Below the pieces are notes generated by a model, which saw only the letters and a list, made by a program, of their open reading frames with translations, was not told where the DNA came from and ran no database searches. A stretch of DNA of 64,000 bases, taken from contig JAZGTN010000121.1 in the NCBI GenBank assembly GCA_037783415.1, positions 124,001 to 188,000 on the forward strand, read 5' to 3'. Position numbers and translations under genes: made by a program. Positions 1 to 15,000 of the stretch are shown here, piece after piece (position 1 is the first letter of the stretch; each line of letters starts with the position of its first letter). Source of the DNA: Leptasterias polaris (taxonomy: Eukaryota > Echinodermata > Asteroidea > Forcipulatida > Asteriidae).

Positions 1-3000
1 AAAATTTACACCACTCGTAGGTCAAGTTCAAGGGGTCATGTGGCCGAATTCCTGGGGCGGAGAGACATTTCTAGACGGCGCTAGCGCGGCCAGAGAGTCA
101 CCCCTACCCAAAGAAAAGAAAGTTTTAAAAAGGCTAAGAAATAGTGCCTGCGGAAAACGTTGAGACCCTGAAATAAAGTTCCATCTACGGTTGACAATAA
201 CTCCTGATCACAGCATGCCAGAGAGACAAATTTTGTTACCTGATTCTTCCCTGAATACTCCCAAATCCGAAAATCAGAATGTGAGCGCCAGCAGGCGCCA
301 TCGTCATACCGCAAATTACCAGCGAGTGGGGAACATCCGAAGTCGACGCAATAGCGACTTCAGTTGAACGAGCTGTTTTAAAACAAATTCAAAGTAAGCA
401 CGGTCAAATCAACCTGACATCATTTTTGGATTGGCACAAAATTTACACCACTCGTAGGTCAAGTTCTAGGGTTCATATGGCCGAATTCTTGGGGCGGAGA
501 GACATTTTTAGATGGCGCTAGTGGTCAGAGCGTCACCCCTACCCAAAGAAAATGAGAAGTTTTCAAGCAAATTCAAAGTAAGTACGCTCAAATCAACCTG
601 ACATCATTTTTGGATTGGCACAAATTTTACACCACTCGTAGGTTAAGTTCACGGGGTCATGTGGCCGAATTCTTGGGGCGGAGAGACATTTCTAGACGGC
701 GCTAGCGGCCAGAGAGTCACCCCTACCCAAAGAAAAGGAAAGTTTTTAAAAGGCTAAGAAATAGTGTCTGCGGAAAACGTTGAGACCCTGAAATAAAGTT
801 CCATCTACGGTTGACAATAACTCCTGATCACAGCATGCCAGAGAGACAAATTGTGTTACCTGATTCTTCCCTGAATACTCCCAAATCCGAAAATCAGAAT
901 GTGAGGGCCAGCAGGCGCCATCTTCATACCGCAAATTACCAGCGAGTGGGGACCATCCGAAGTCGACGCAATAGCGACTTCAGTTGAACGAGCTGTTTTA
1001 AAACAAATTCAAAGTAAGCACGGTCAAATCAACCTGACATCATTTTTGGATTGGCACAAAATTTACACCACTCGTAGGTCAAGTTCTAGGGTTCATATGG
1101 CCGAATTCTTGGGGCGGAGAGACATTTTTAGATGGCGCTAGTGGTCAGAGCGTCACCCCTACCCAAAGAAAATGAGAAGTTTTCAAGCAAATTCAAAGTA
1201 AGTACGCTCAAATCAACCTGACATCATTTTTGGATTGGCACAAATTTTACACCACTCGTAGGTCAAGTTCACGGGGTCATGTGGCCGAATTCTTGGGGCG
1301 GAGAGACATTTCTAGACGGCGCTAGCGGCCAGAGAGTCACCCCTACCCAAAGAAAAGGAAAGTTTTTAAAAGGCTAAGAAATAGTGTCTGCGGAAAACGT
1401 TGAGACCCTGAAATAAAGTTCCATCTACGGTTGACAATAACTCCTGATCACAGCATGCCAGAGAGACAAATTGTGTTACCTGATTCTTCCCTGAATACTC
1501 CCAAATCCGAAAATCAGAATGTGAGGGCCAGCAGGCGCCATCTTCATACCGCAAATTACCAGCGAGTGGGGACCATCCGAAGTCGACGCAATAGCGACTT
1601 CAGTTGAACGAGCTGTTTTAAAACAAATTCAAAGTAAGCACGGTCAAATCAACCTGACATCATTTTTGGATTGGCATACGATTTACACCACTTGAAGGTC
1701 AAGTTCGAGGGGTCATGTGGCCGATTTCTTGGGGCGGAGAGACATTTTTAGATGGCGCTAGTGGTCAGAGAGTCACCCCTACCCAAAGAAAATGAGCTGT
1801 TTTCAAGCAAATTCAAAGGAAGTACGCTCAAATCAACCTGACATCATTTTTGGATTGGCACAAATTTTACACCACACGTAGGTCAATTTCAAGGGGTCAT
1901 GTGGCCGAATTCTTGGGGCGGAGAGACATTTCTAGACGGCGCTAGCGGCCAGAGAGTCACCCCTACCCAAAGAAAAGGAAAGTTTTAAAAAGGCTAAGAA
2001 ATAGTGCCTGCGGAAAACGTTGAGACCCTGAAATAAAGTTCCATCTACGGTTGACAATAACTCCTGATCACAGCATGGGATGCCAGAGAGACAAATTTTG
2101 TTACCTGATTCTTCCCTGAATACTCCCAAATCCGAAAATCAGAATGTGAAGGCCAGCAGGCGCCATCGTCATACCGCAAATTACCAGCGAGTGGGGACCA
2201 TCCGAAGTTGACGCAACAGCGACTTCAGTTTAACGAGCTGTTTTAAAACAAATTCAAAGTAAGCACGGTGAAATCAACCTGACATCATTTTTGGATTGGC
2301 ACACAATTTACACCACTCGTAGGTCAAGTTCAAGGCCGAATTCTTGGGGCGGAGAGACATTTCTAGACGGCGCTAGCGCGGCCAGAGAGTCACCCCTACC
2401 CAAAGAAAAGAAAGTTTTAAAAAGGCTAAGAAATAGTGCCTGCGGAAAACGTTGAGACCCTGAAATAAAGTTCCATCTACGGTTGACAATAACTCCTGAT
2501 CACAGCATGCCAGAGAGACAAATTTTGTTACCTGATTCTTCCCTGAATACTCCCAAATCCGAAAATCAGAATGTGAGCGCCAGCAGGCGCCATCGTCATA
2601 CCGCAAATTACCAGCGAGTGGGGACCATCCGAAGTCGACGCAATAGCGACTTCAGTTGAACGAGCTGTTTTAAAACAAATTCAAAGTAAGCACGGTCAAA
2701 TCAACCTGACATCATTTTTGGATTGGCACAAAATTTACACCACTCGTAGGTCAAGTTCTAGGGTTCATATGGCCGAATTCTTGGGGCGGAGAGACATTTT
2801 TAGATGGCGCTAGTGGTCAGAGCGTCACCCCTACCCAAAGAAAATGAGAAGTTTTCAAGCAAATTCAAAGTAAGTACGCTCAAATCAACCTGACATCATT
2901 TTTGGATTGGCACAAAATTTACACCACTCGTAGGTCAAGTTCAAGGGGTCATGTGGCCGAATTCTTGGGGCGGAGAGACATTTCTAGACGGCGCTAGCGC

Positions 3001-4596
3001 GGCCAGAGAGTCACCCCTACCCAAAGAAAAGAAAGTTTTAAAAAGGCTAAGAAATAGTGCCTGCGGAAAACGTTGAGACCCTGAAATAAAGTTCCATCTA
3101 CGGTTGACAATAACTCCTGATCACAGCATGCCAGAGAGACCAATTTTGTTACCTGATTCTTCCCTGAATACTCCCAAATCCGAAAATCAGAATGTGAGGG
3201 CCAGCAGTCGCCATCTTCATACCGCAAATTACCAGCGAGTGGGGACCATCCGAAGTCGACGCAATAGCGACTTCAGTTGAACGAGCTGTTTTAAAACAAA
3301 TTCAAAGTAAGCACGGTCAAATCAACCTGACATCATTTTTGGATTGGCATAAAATTTACACCACTTGAAGGTCAAGGTCTAGGGGTCATGTGGCCGATTT
3401 CTTGGGGCGGAGAGACATTTTTAGATGGCGCTAGTGGTCAGAGAGTCACCCCTACCCAAAGAAAATGAGCTGTTTTAAAGCAAATTCAAAGTAAGTACGC
3501 TCAAATCAACCTGACATCATTTTTGGATTGGCACAAATTTTACACCACTCGTAGGTCAATTTCAAGGGGTCATGTGGCCGAATTCTTGGGGCGGAGAGAC
3601 ATTTCTAGACGGCGCTAGCGGCCAGAGAGTCACCCCTACCCAAAGAAAATGAAAGTTTTAAAAAGGCTAAGAAATAGTGCCTGCGGAAAACGTTGAGACC
3701 CTGAAATAAAGTTCCATCTACGGTTGACAATAACTCCTGATCACAGCATGGGATGCCAGAGAGACAAATTTTGTTACCTGATTCTTCCCTGAATACTCCC
3801 AAATCCGAAAATCAGAATATGAAGGCCAGCAGGCGCCATCGTCATACCGCAAATTACCAGCGAGTGGGGACCATCCGAAGTCGACGCAACAGCGACTTCA
3901 GTTTAACGAGCTGTTTTAAAACAAATTCAAAGTAAGCACGGTGAAATCAACCTGACATCATTTTTGGATTGGCACAAAATTTACACCACTCGTAGGTCAA
4001 GTTCAAGGGGTCATGTGGCCGAATTCCTGGGGCGGAGAGACATTTCTAGACGGCGCTAGCGCGGCCAGAGAGTCACCCCTACCCAAAGAAAAGAAAGTTT
4101 TAAAAAGGCTAAGAAATAGTGCCTGCGGAAAACGTTGAGACCCTGAAATAAAGTTCCATCTACGGTTGACAATAACTCCTGATCACAGCATGCCAGAGAG
4201 ACAAATTTTGTTACCTGATTCTTCCCTGAATACTCCCAAATCCGAAAAACAGAATGTGAGCGCCAGCAGGCGCCATCGTCATACCGCAAATTACCAGCGG
4301 GTGGGGATCATCCGAAGTCGACGCAATAGCGACTTCAGTTGAACGAGCTGTTTTAAAACAAATTCAAAGTAAGCACGGTCAAATCAACCTGACATCATTT
4401 TTGGATTGGCACAAAATTTACACCACTCGTAGGTCAAGTTCTAGGGTTCATATGGCCGAATTCTTCGGGCGGAGAGACATTTCTAGACCGCGCTAGCGGC
4501 CAGAGAGTCACCCCTACCCAAAGAAAATGAGAAGTTTTCAAGCAAATTCAAAGTAAGTACGCTCAAATCAACCTGACATCATTTTTGGATTGGCAC
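1..4596. repeat. Higher-order satellite unit of 4,596 bp, copy 1
   Basis: This unit contains eight long and six short monomers in the order LS LS LS L LS LS L LS. Base 1 aligns with base 4597, and variant positions stay in register across the unit. The differences noticed are few, for example GGGAACATCC near 330 against GGGACCATCC in copy 2, and a short patch near 4465-4510. Near identity over this length points to recent duplication. Confidence 0.85.
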
Positions 4597-7500
4597 AAAA
4601 TTTACACCACTCGTAGGTCAAGTTCAAGGGGTCATGTGGCCGAATTCCTGGGGCGGAGAGACATTTCTAGACGGCGCTAGCGCGGCCAGAGAGTCACCCC
4701 TACCCAAAGAAAAGAAAGTTTTAAAAAGGCTAAGAAATAGTGCCTGCGGAAAACGTTGAGACCCTGAAATAAAGTTCCATCTACGGTTGACAATAACTCC
4801 TGATCACAGCATGCCAGAGAGACAAATTTTGTTACCTGATTCTTCCCTGAATACTCCCAAATCCGAAAATCAGAATGTGAGCGCCAGCAGGCGCCATCGT
4901 CATACCGCAAATTACCAGCGAGTGGGGACCATCCGAAGTCGACGCAATAGCGACTTCAGTTGAACGAGCTGTTTTAAAACAAATTCAAAGTAAGCACGGT
5001 CAAATCAACCTGACATCATTTTTGGATTGGCACAAAATTTACACCACTCGTAGGTCAAGTTCTAGGGTTCATATGGCCGAATTCTTGGGGCGGAGAGACA
5101 TTTTTAGATGGCGCTAGTGGTCAGAGCGTCACCCCTACCCAAAGAAAATGAGAAGTTTTCAAGCAAATTCAAAGTAAGTACGCTCAAATCAACCTGACAT
5201 CATTTTTGGATTGGCACAAATTTTACACCACTCGTAGGTTAAGTTCACGGGGTCATGTGGCCGAATTCTTGGGGCGGAGAGACATTTCTAGACGGCGCTA
5301 GCGGCCAGAGAGTCACCCCTACCCAAAGAAAAGGAAAGTTTTTAAAAGGCTAAGAAATAGTGTCTGCGGAAAACGTTGAGACCCTGAAATAAAGTTCCAT
5401 CTACGGTTGACAATAACTCCTGATCACAGCATGCCAGAGAGACAAATTGTGTTACCTGATTCTTCCCTGAATACTCCCAAATCCGAAAATCAGAATGTGA
5501 GGGCCAGCAGGCGCCATCTTCATACCGCAAATTACCAGCGAGTGGGGACCATCCGAAGTCGACGCAATAGCGACTTCAGTTGAACGAGCTGTTTTAAAAC
5601 AAATTCAAAGTAAGCACGGTCAAATCAACCTGACATCATTTTTGGATTGGCACAAAATTTACACCACTCGTAGGTCAAGTTCTAGGGTTCATATGGCCGA
5701 ATTCTTGGGGCGGAGAGACATTTTTAGATGGCGCTAGTGGTCAGAGCGTCACCCCTACCCAAAGAAAATGAGAAGTTTTCAAGCAAATTCAAAGTAAGTA
5801 CGCTCAAATCAACCTGACATCATTTTTGGATTGGCACAAATTTTACACCACTCGTAGGTCAAGTTCACGGGGTCATGTGGCCGAATTCTTGGGGCGGAGA
5901 GACATTTCTAGACGGCGCTAGCGGCCAGAGAGTCACCCCTACCCAAAGAAAAGGAAAGTTTTTAAAAGGCTAAGAAATAGTGTCTGCGGAAAACGTTGAG
6001 ACCCTGAAATAAAGTTCCATCTACGGTTGACAATAACTCCTGATCACAGCATGCCAGAGAGACAAATTGTGTTACCTGATTCTTCCCTGAATACTCCCAA
6101 ATCCGAAAATCAGAATGTGAGGGCCAGCAGGCGCCATCTTCATACCGCAAATTACCAGCGAGTGGGGACCATCCGAAGTCGACGCAATAGCGACTTCAGT
6201 TGAACGAGCTGTTTTAAAACAAATTCAAAGTAAGCACGGTCAAATCAACCTGACATCATTTTTGGATTGGCATACGATTTACACCACTTGAAGGTCAAGT
6301 TCGAGGGGTCATGTGGCCGATTTCTTGGGGCGGAGAGACATTTTTAGATGGCGCTAGTGGTCAGAGAGTCACCCCTACCCAAAGAAAATGAGCTGTTTTC
6401 AAGCAAATTCAAAGGAAGTACGCTCAAATCAACCTGACATCATTTTTGGATTGGCACAAATTTTACACCACACGTAGGTCAATTTCAAGGGGTCATGTGG
6501 CCGAATTCTTGGGGCGGAGAGACATTTCTAGACGGCGCTAGCGGCCAGAGAGTCACCCCTACCCAAAGAAAAGGAAAGTTTTAAAAAGGCTAAGAAATAG
6601 TGCCTGCGGAAAACGTTGAGACCCTGAAATAAAGTTCCATCTACGGTTGACAATAACTCCTGATCACAGCATGGGATGCCAGAGAGACAAATTTTGTTAC
6701 CTGATTCTTCCCTGAATACTCCCAAATCCGAAAATCAGAATGTGAAGGCCAGCAGGCGCCATCGTCATACCGCAAATTACCAGCGAGTGGGGACCATCCG
6801 AAGTTGACGCAACAGCGACTTCAGTTTAACGAGCTGTTTTAAAACAAATTCAAAGTAAGCACGGTGAAATCAACCTGACATCATTTTTGGATTGGCACAC
6901 AATTTACACCACTCGTAGGTCAAGTTCAAGGCCGAATTCTTGGGGCGGAGAGACATTTCTAGACGGCGCTAGCGCGGCCAGAGAGTCACCCCTACCCAAA
7001 GAAAAGAAAGTTTTAAAAAGGCTAAGAAATAGTGCCTGCGGAAAACGTTGAGACCCTGAAATAAAGTTCCATCTACGGTTGACAATAACTCCTGATCACA
7101 GCATGCCAGAGAGACAAATTTTGTTACCTGATTCTTCCCTGAATACTCCCAAATCCGAAAATCAGAATGTGAGCGCCAGCAGGCGCCATCGTCATACCGC
7201 AAATTACCAGCGAGTGGGGACCATCCGAAGTCGACGCAATAGCGACTTCAGTTGAACGAGCTGTTTTAAAACAAATTCAAAGTAAGCACGGTCAAATCAA
7301 CCTGACATCATTTTTGGATTGGCACAAAATTTACACCACTCGTAGGTCAAGTTCTAGGGTTCATATGGCCGAATTCTTGGGGCGGAGAGACATTTTTAGA
7401 TGGCGCTAGTGGTCAGAGCGTCACCCCTACCCAAAGAAAATGAGAAGTTTTCAAGCAAATTCAAAGTAAGTACGCTCAAATCAACCTGACATCATTTTTG

Positions 7501-9192
7501 GATTGGCACAAAATTTACACCACTCGTAGGTCAAGTTCAAGGGGTCATGTGGCCGAATTCTTGGGGCGGAGAGACATTTCTAGACGGCGCTAGCGCGGCC
7601 AGAGAGTCACCCCTACCCAAAGAAAAGAAAGTTTTAAAAAGGCTAAGAAATAGTGCCTGCGGAAAACGTTGAGACCCTGAAATAAAGTTCCATCTACGGT
7701 TGACAATAACTCCTGATCACAGCATGCCAGAGAGACCAATTTTGTTACCTGATTCTTCCCTGAATACTCCCAAATCCGAAAATCAGAATGTGAGGGCCAG
7801 CAGTCGCCATCTTCATACCGCAAATTACCAGCGAGTGGGGACCATCCGAAGTCGACGCAATAGCGACTTCAGTTGAACGAGCTGTTTTAAAACAAATTCA
7901 AAGTAAGCACGGTCAAATCAACCTGACATCATTTTTGGATTGGCATAAAATTTACACCACTTGAAGGTCAAGGTCTAGGGGTCATGTGGCCGATTTCTTG
8001 GGGCGGAGAGACATTTTTAGATGGCGCTAGTGGTCAGAGAGTCACCCCTACCCAAAGAAAATGAGCTGTTTTAAAGCAAATTCAAAGTAAGTACGCTCAA
8101 ATCAACCTGACATCATTTTTGGATTGGCACAAATTTTACACCACTCGTAGGTCAATTTCAAGGGGTCATGTGGCCGAATTCTTGGGGCGGAGAGACATTT
8201 CTAGACGGCGCTAGCGGCCAGAGAGTCACCCCTACCCAAAGAAAATGAAAGTTTTAAAAAGGCTAAGAAATAGTGCCTGCGGAAAACGTTGAGACCCTGA
8301 AATAAAGTTCCATCTACGGTTGACAATAACTCCTGATCACAGCATGGGATGCCAGAGAGACAAATTTTGTTACCTGATTCTTCCCTGAATACTCCCAAAT
8401 CCGAAAATCAGAATATGAAGGCCAGCAGGCGCCATCGTCATACCGCAAATTACCAGCGAGTGGGGACCATCCGAAGTCGACGCAACAGCGACTTCAGTTT
8501 AACGAGCTGTTTTAAAACAAATTCAAAGTAAGCACGGTGAAATCAACCTGACATCATTTTTGGATTGGCACAAAATTTACACCACTCGTAGGTCAAGTTC
8601 AAGGGGTCATGTGGCCGAATTCCTGGGGCGGAGAGACATTTCTAGACGGCGCTAGCGCGGCCAGAGAGTCACCCCTACCCAAAGAAAAGAAAGTTTTAAA
8701 AAGGCTAAGAAATAGTGCCTGCGGAAAACGTTGAGACCCTGAAATAAAGTTCCATCTACGGTTGACAATAACTCCTGATCACAGCATGCCAGAGAGACAA
8801 ATTTTGTTACCTGATTCTTCCCTGAATACTCCCAAATCCGAAAAACAGAATGTGAGCGCCAGCAGGCGCCATCGTCATACCGCAAATTACCAGCGGGTGG
8901 GGATCATCCGAAGTCGACGCAATAGCGACTTCAGTTGAACGAGCTGTTTTAAAACAAATTCAAAGTAAGCACGGTCAAATCAACCTGACATCATTTTTGG
9001 ATTGGCACAAAATTTACACCACTCGTAGGTCAAGTTCTAGGGTTCATATGGCCGAATTCTTCGGGCGGAGAGACATTTTTAGATGGCGCTAGTGGTCAGA
9101 GCGTCACCCCTACCCAAAGAAAATGAGAAGTTTTCAAGCAAATTCAAAGTAAGTACGCTCAAATCAACCTGACATCATTTTTGGATTGGCAC
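4597..9192. repeat. Higher-order satellite unit of 4,596 bp, copy 2
   Basis: Second copy of the unit at 1-4596, with the same order of long and short monomers. After about 9192 the register breaks. The next stretch (long monomers near 9273, 9884 and 10335) matches monomers 1,683 bp upstream (near 7590, 8201 and 8652) better than it matches the start of the unit, so a smaller duplication was added on the right. Confidence 0.85.
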
Positions 9193-12006
9193 AAAATTTA
9201 CACCACTCGTAGGTCAAGTTCAAGGGGTCATGTGGCCGAATTCTTGGGGCGGAGAGACATTTCTAGACGGCGCTAGCGCGGCCAGAGAGTCACCCCTACC
9301 CAAAGAAAAGAAAGTTTTAAAAAGGCTAAGAAATAGTGCCTGCGGAAAACGTTGAGACCCTGAAATAAAGTTCCATCTACGGTTGACAATAACTCCTGAT
9401 CACAGCATGCCAGAGAGACAAATTTTGTTACCTGATTCTTCCCTGAATACTCCCAAATCCGAAAATCAGAATGTGAGGGCCAGCAGTCGCCATCTTCATA
9501 CCGCAAATTACCAGCGAGTGGGGACCATCCGAAGTCGACGCAATAGCGACTTCAGTTGAACGAGCTGTTTTAAAACAAATTCAAAGTAAGCACGGTCAAA
9601 TCAACCTGACATCATTTTTGGATTGGCATAAAATTTACACCACTTGAAGGTCAAGGTCTAGGGGTCATGTGGCCGATTTCTTGGGGCGGAGAGACATTTT
9701 TAGATGGCGCTAGTGGTCAGAGAGTCACCCCTACCCAAAGAAAATGAGCTGTTTTAAAGCAAATTCAAAGTAAGTACGCTCAAATCAACCTGACATCATT
9801 TTTGGATTGGCACAAATTTTACACCACTCGTAGGTCAATTTCAAGGGGTCATGTGGCCGAATTCTTGGGGCGGAGAGACATTTCTAGACGGCGCTAGCGG
9901 CCAGAGAGTCACCCCTACCCAAAGAAAATGAAAGTTTTAAAAAGGCTAAGAAATAGTGCCTGCGGAAAACGTTGAGACCCTGAAATAAAGTTCCATCTAC
10001 GGTTGACAATAACTCCTGATCACAGCATGGGATGCCAGAGAGACAAATTTTGTTACCTGATTCTTCCCTGAATACTCCCAAATCCGAAAATCAGAATATG
10101 AAGGCCAGCAGGCGCCATCGTCATACCGCAAATTACCAGCGAGTGGGGACCATCCGAAGTCGACGCAACAGCGACTTCAGTTTAACGAGCTGTTTTAAAA
10201 CAAATTCAAAGTAAGCACGGTGAAATCAACCTGACATCATTTTTGGATTGGCACAAAATTTACACCACTCGTAGGTCAAGTTCAAGGGGTCATGTGGCCG
10301 AATTCCTGGGGCGGAGAGACATTTCTAGACGGCGCTAGCGCGGCCAGAGAGTCACCCCTACCCAAAGAAAAGAAAGTTTTAAAAAGGCTAAGAAATAGTG
10401 CCTGCGGAAAACGTTGAGACCCTGAAATAAAGTTCCATCTACGGTTGACAATAACTCCTGATCACAGCATGCCAGAGAGACAAATTTTGTTACCTGATTC
10501 TTCCCTGAATACTCCCAAATCCGAAAATCAGAATGTGAGCGCCAGCAGGCGCCATCGTCATACCGCAAATTACCAGCGAGTGGGGACCATCCGAAGTCGA
10601 CGCAATAGCGACTTCAGTTGAACGAGCTGTTTTAAAACAAATTCAAAGTAAGCACGGTCAAATCAACCTGACATCATTTTTGGATTGGCACAAAATTTAC
10701 ACCACTCGTAGGTCAAGTTCTAGGGTTCATATGGCCGAATTCTTGGGGCGGAGAGACATTTTTAGATGGCGCTAGTGGTCAGAGCGTCACCCCTACCCAA
10801 AGAAAATGAGAAGTTTTCAAGCAAATTCAAAGTAAGTACGCTCAAATCAACCTGACATCATTTTTGGATTGGCACAAATTTTACACCACTCGTAGGTCAA
10901 GTTCACGGGGTCATGTGGCCGAATTCTTGGGGCGGAGAGACATTTCTAGACGGCGCTAGCGGCCAGAGAGTCACCCCTACCCAAAGAAAAGGAAAGTTTT
11001 TAAAAGGCTAAGAAATAGTGTCTGCGGAAAACGTTGAGACCCTGAAATAAAGTTCCATCTACGGTTGACAATAACTCCTGATCACAGCATGCCAGAGAGA
11101 CAAATTGTGTTACCTGATTCTTCCCTGAATACTCCCAAATCCGAAAATCAGAATGTGAGGGCCAGCAGGCGCCATCTTCATACCGCAAATTACCAGCGAG
11201 TGGGGACCATCCGAAGTCGACGCAATAGCGACTTCAGTTGAACGAGCTGTTTTAAAACAAATTCAAAGTAAGCACGGTCAAATCAACCTGACATCATTTT
11301 TGGATTGGCATAAGATTTACACCACTTGAAGGTCAAGTTCGAGGGGTCATGTGGCCGATTTCTTGGGGCGGAGAGACATTTTTAGATGGCGCTAGTGGTC
11401 AGAGAGTCACCCCTACCCAAAGAAAATGAGCTGTTTTCAAGCAAATTCAAAGGAAGTACGCTCAAATCAACCTGACATCATTTTTGGATTGGCACAAATT
11501 TTACACCACACGTAGGTCAATTTCAAGGGGTCATGTGGCCGAATTCTTGGGGCGGAGAGACATTTCTAGACGGCGCTAGCGGCCAGAGAGTCACCCCTAC
11601 CCAAAGAAAAGGAAAGTTTTAAAAAGGCTAAGAAATAGTGCCTGCGGAAAACGTTGAGACCCTGAAATAAAGTTCCATCTACGGTTGACAATAACTCCTG
11701 ATCACAGCATGGGATGCCAGAGAGACAAATTTTGTTACCTGATTCTTCCCTGAATACTCCCAAATCCGAAAATCAGAATGTGAAGGCCAGCAGGCGCCAT
11801 CGTCATACCGCAAATTACCAGCGAGTGGGGACCATCCGAAGTCGACGCAACAGCGACTTCAGTTTAACGAGCTGTTTTAAAACAAATTCAAAGTAAGCAC
11901 GGTGAAATCAACCTGACATCATTTTTGGATTGGCACACAATTTACACCACTCGTAGGTCAAGTTCAAGGCCGAATTCTTGGGGCGGAGAGACATTTCTAG
12001 ACGGCG

Positions 12007-15000
12007 CTAGCGCGGCCAGAGAGTCACCCCTACCCAAAGAAAAGAAAGTTTTAAAAAGGCTAAGAAATAGTGCCTGCGGAAAACGTTGAGACCCTGAAAT
12101 AAAGTTCCATCTACGGTTGACAATAACTCCTGATCACAGCATGCCAGAGAGACAAATTTTGTTACCTGATTCTTCCCTGAATACTCCCAAATCCGAAAAT
12201 CAGAATGTGAGGGCCAGCAGTCGCCATCTTCATACCGCAAATTACCAGCGAGTGGGGACCATCCGAAGTCGACGCAATAGCGACTTCAGTTGAACGAGCT
12301 GTTTTAAAACAAATTCAAAGTAAGCACGGTCAAATCAACCTGACATCATTTTTGGATTGGCACAAAATTTACACCACTCGAAGGACAAGTTCTAGGGGTC
12401 ATATGGCCGTATTGTTGGGGCGGAGAGACATTTTTAGATGGTGCTAGTGGTCAGAGAGTCACCCCTACCCAAAGAAAATGAGCTGTTTTAAAGCAAATTC
12501 AAAGTAAGTACGCTCAAATCAACCTGACATCATTTTTGGATTGGTACAAATTTTACACCACTCGTAGGTCAAGTTCAAGGGGTCATGTGGCCGAATTCCT
12601 GGGGCGGAGAGACACATTTAGACGGCGCTAGCGGCCAGAGCGTCACCCCTACCCAAAGAAAATGAGAAGTTTTCAAGCAAATTCAAAGTAAGTACGCTCA
12701 AATCAACCTGACATCATTTTTGGATTGGTACAAATTTTACACCACTCGTAGGTCAAGTTCAAGGGGTCATGTTGCCGAATTCCTGGGGCGGAGAGACATT
12801 TCCAGACGGCGCTAGCGGCCACAGCGTCACCCCTACCCAAAGAAAATGAGAAGTTTTCAAGCAAATTCAAAGTAAGTACGCTCAAATCAACCTGACATCA
12901 TTTTTGGATTGGCACAAATTTTACACCACTCGTAGGTCAAGTTCAAGGGGTCATGTCGCCGAATTCTTGGGGCGGAGAGACATTTCCAGACGGCGCTAGC
13001 GGCCAGAGAGTCACCCCTACCAAAAGAAAAGGAAAGTTTTAAAAAGGCTAAGAAATAGTTCCTGAGGAAAACGTTGAGACCCTGAAATAAAGTTCCATCT
13101 ATGGTTGACAATAACTCCTGATCACAGCATGCCAGAGAGAAAAATTTGTTTACCTGATTCTTCCCTGAATACTCCCAAATCTGAAATCAGAATGTGAGGG
13201 CCAGCAGGCGCCATCTTCATACCGCAAATTACCAGCGAGCGGGGACCATCCGAAGTCGGCGACGCAATAGCGACTTCAGTTGAACGAGCTGTTTTAAAAC
13301 AAATTCAAAGTAAGCACGGTCAAATCAACCTGACATCATTTTTGGATTGGCACAAAATTTACCCCACTCGAAGGTCAAGTTCTAGGGGGCATTTGGTCGA
13401 ATTCTTGGGGCGGAGAGACATTTCTAGACGGCGCTAGTGGTCAGAGAGTCACCCCTACCCAAAGAAAATGAGCTGTTTTAAAGCAAATTCAAAGTAAGTA
13501 CGCTCAAATCAACCTGACATCATTTTTGGAATGGCACAAATTTTACACCACTCGTAGGTCAAGTTCAAGGGGTCATGTGGCCGAATTCCTGGGGCGGAGA
13601 GACATTTCTAGACGGCGCAAGCGGCCAGAGCGTCACCCCTACCCAAAGAAAATTAAAGTTTTAAAAAAGGCTAAGAAATAGTGCCTGCGGAAAACGTTGA
13701 GACCCTGAAATAAAGTTAAATCTACGGTTGTCAATAACTCCTGATCACAGCATGCCAGAGAGACAATTTTTTTTAACCTGATTCTTCCCTGAATACTCCC
13801 AAATCCGAAAATCAGAATGTGAGGGCCAGCAGGCGCCATCTTCATACCGCAAATTTCCAGCGAGCGGGGACCATCCGAAGTCGACGCAATAGCGACTTCA
13901 GTTGAACGAGCTGTTTTAAAACAAATTCAAAGTAAGCACGCTCAAATCAACCTGACATCATTTTTGGATTGCCACAAATTTTACACCACTCGTAGGTCAA
14001 GTTCAAGGGGTCATGTGGCCGAATTCCTAGGGCGGAGAGACATTTCTAGACGGCGCTAGCGGCCACAGCGTCACCCCTACCCAAAGAAAATGAGAAGTTT
14101 TCAAGCAAATTCAAAGTAAGTACGCTCAAATCAACCTGACATCATTTTTGTATTGGCACAAATTTTACACCACACGTAGGTCAATTTCAAGGGGTCATGT
14201 GGCCGAATTCTTGGGGCGGAGAGACATTTCTAGACGGCGCTAGCGGCCAGAGAGTCACCCCTACCCAAAGAAAAGGAAAGTTTTAAAAAGGCTAAGAAAT
14301 AGTGCCTGCGGAAAACGTTGAGACCCTGAAATAAAGTTCCATCTACGGTTGACAATAACTCCTGATCACAGCATGGGATGCCAGAGAGACAAATTTTGTT
14401 ACCTGATTCTTCCCTGAATACTCCCAAATCCGAAAATCAGAATGTGAAGGCCAGCAGGCGCCATCGTCATACCGCAAATTACCAGCGAGTGGGGACCATC
14501 CGAAGTCGACGCAACAGCGACTTCAGTTTAACGAGCTGTTTTAAAACAAATTCAAAGTAAGCACGGTGAAATCAACCTGACATCATTTTTGGATTGGCAC
14601 ACAATTTACACCACTCGTAGGTCAAGTTCAAGGCCGAATTCTTGGGGCGGAGAGACATTTCTAGACGGCGCTAGCGCGGCCAGAGAGTCACCCCTACCCA
14701 AAGAAAAGAAAGTTTTAAAAAGGCTAAGAAATAGTGCCTGCGGAAAACGTTGAGACCCTGAAATAAAGTTCCATCTACGGTTGACAATAACTCCTGATCA
14801 CAGCATGCCAGAGAGACAAATTTTGTTACCTGATTCTTCCCTGAATACTCCCAAATCCGAAAATCAGAATGTGAGGGCCAGCAGTCGCCATCTTCATACC
14901 GCAAATTACCAGCGAGTGGGGACCATCCGAAGTCGACGCAATAGCGACTTCAGTTGAACGAGCTGTTTTAAAACAAATTCAAAGTAAGCACGGTCAAATC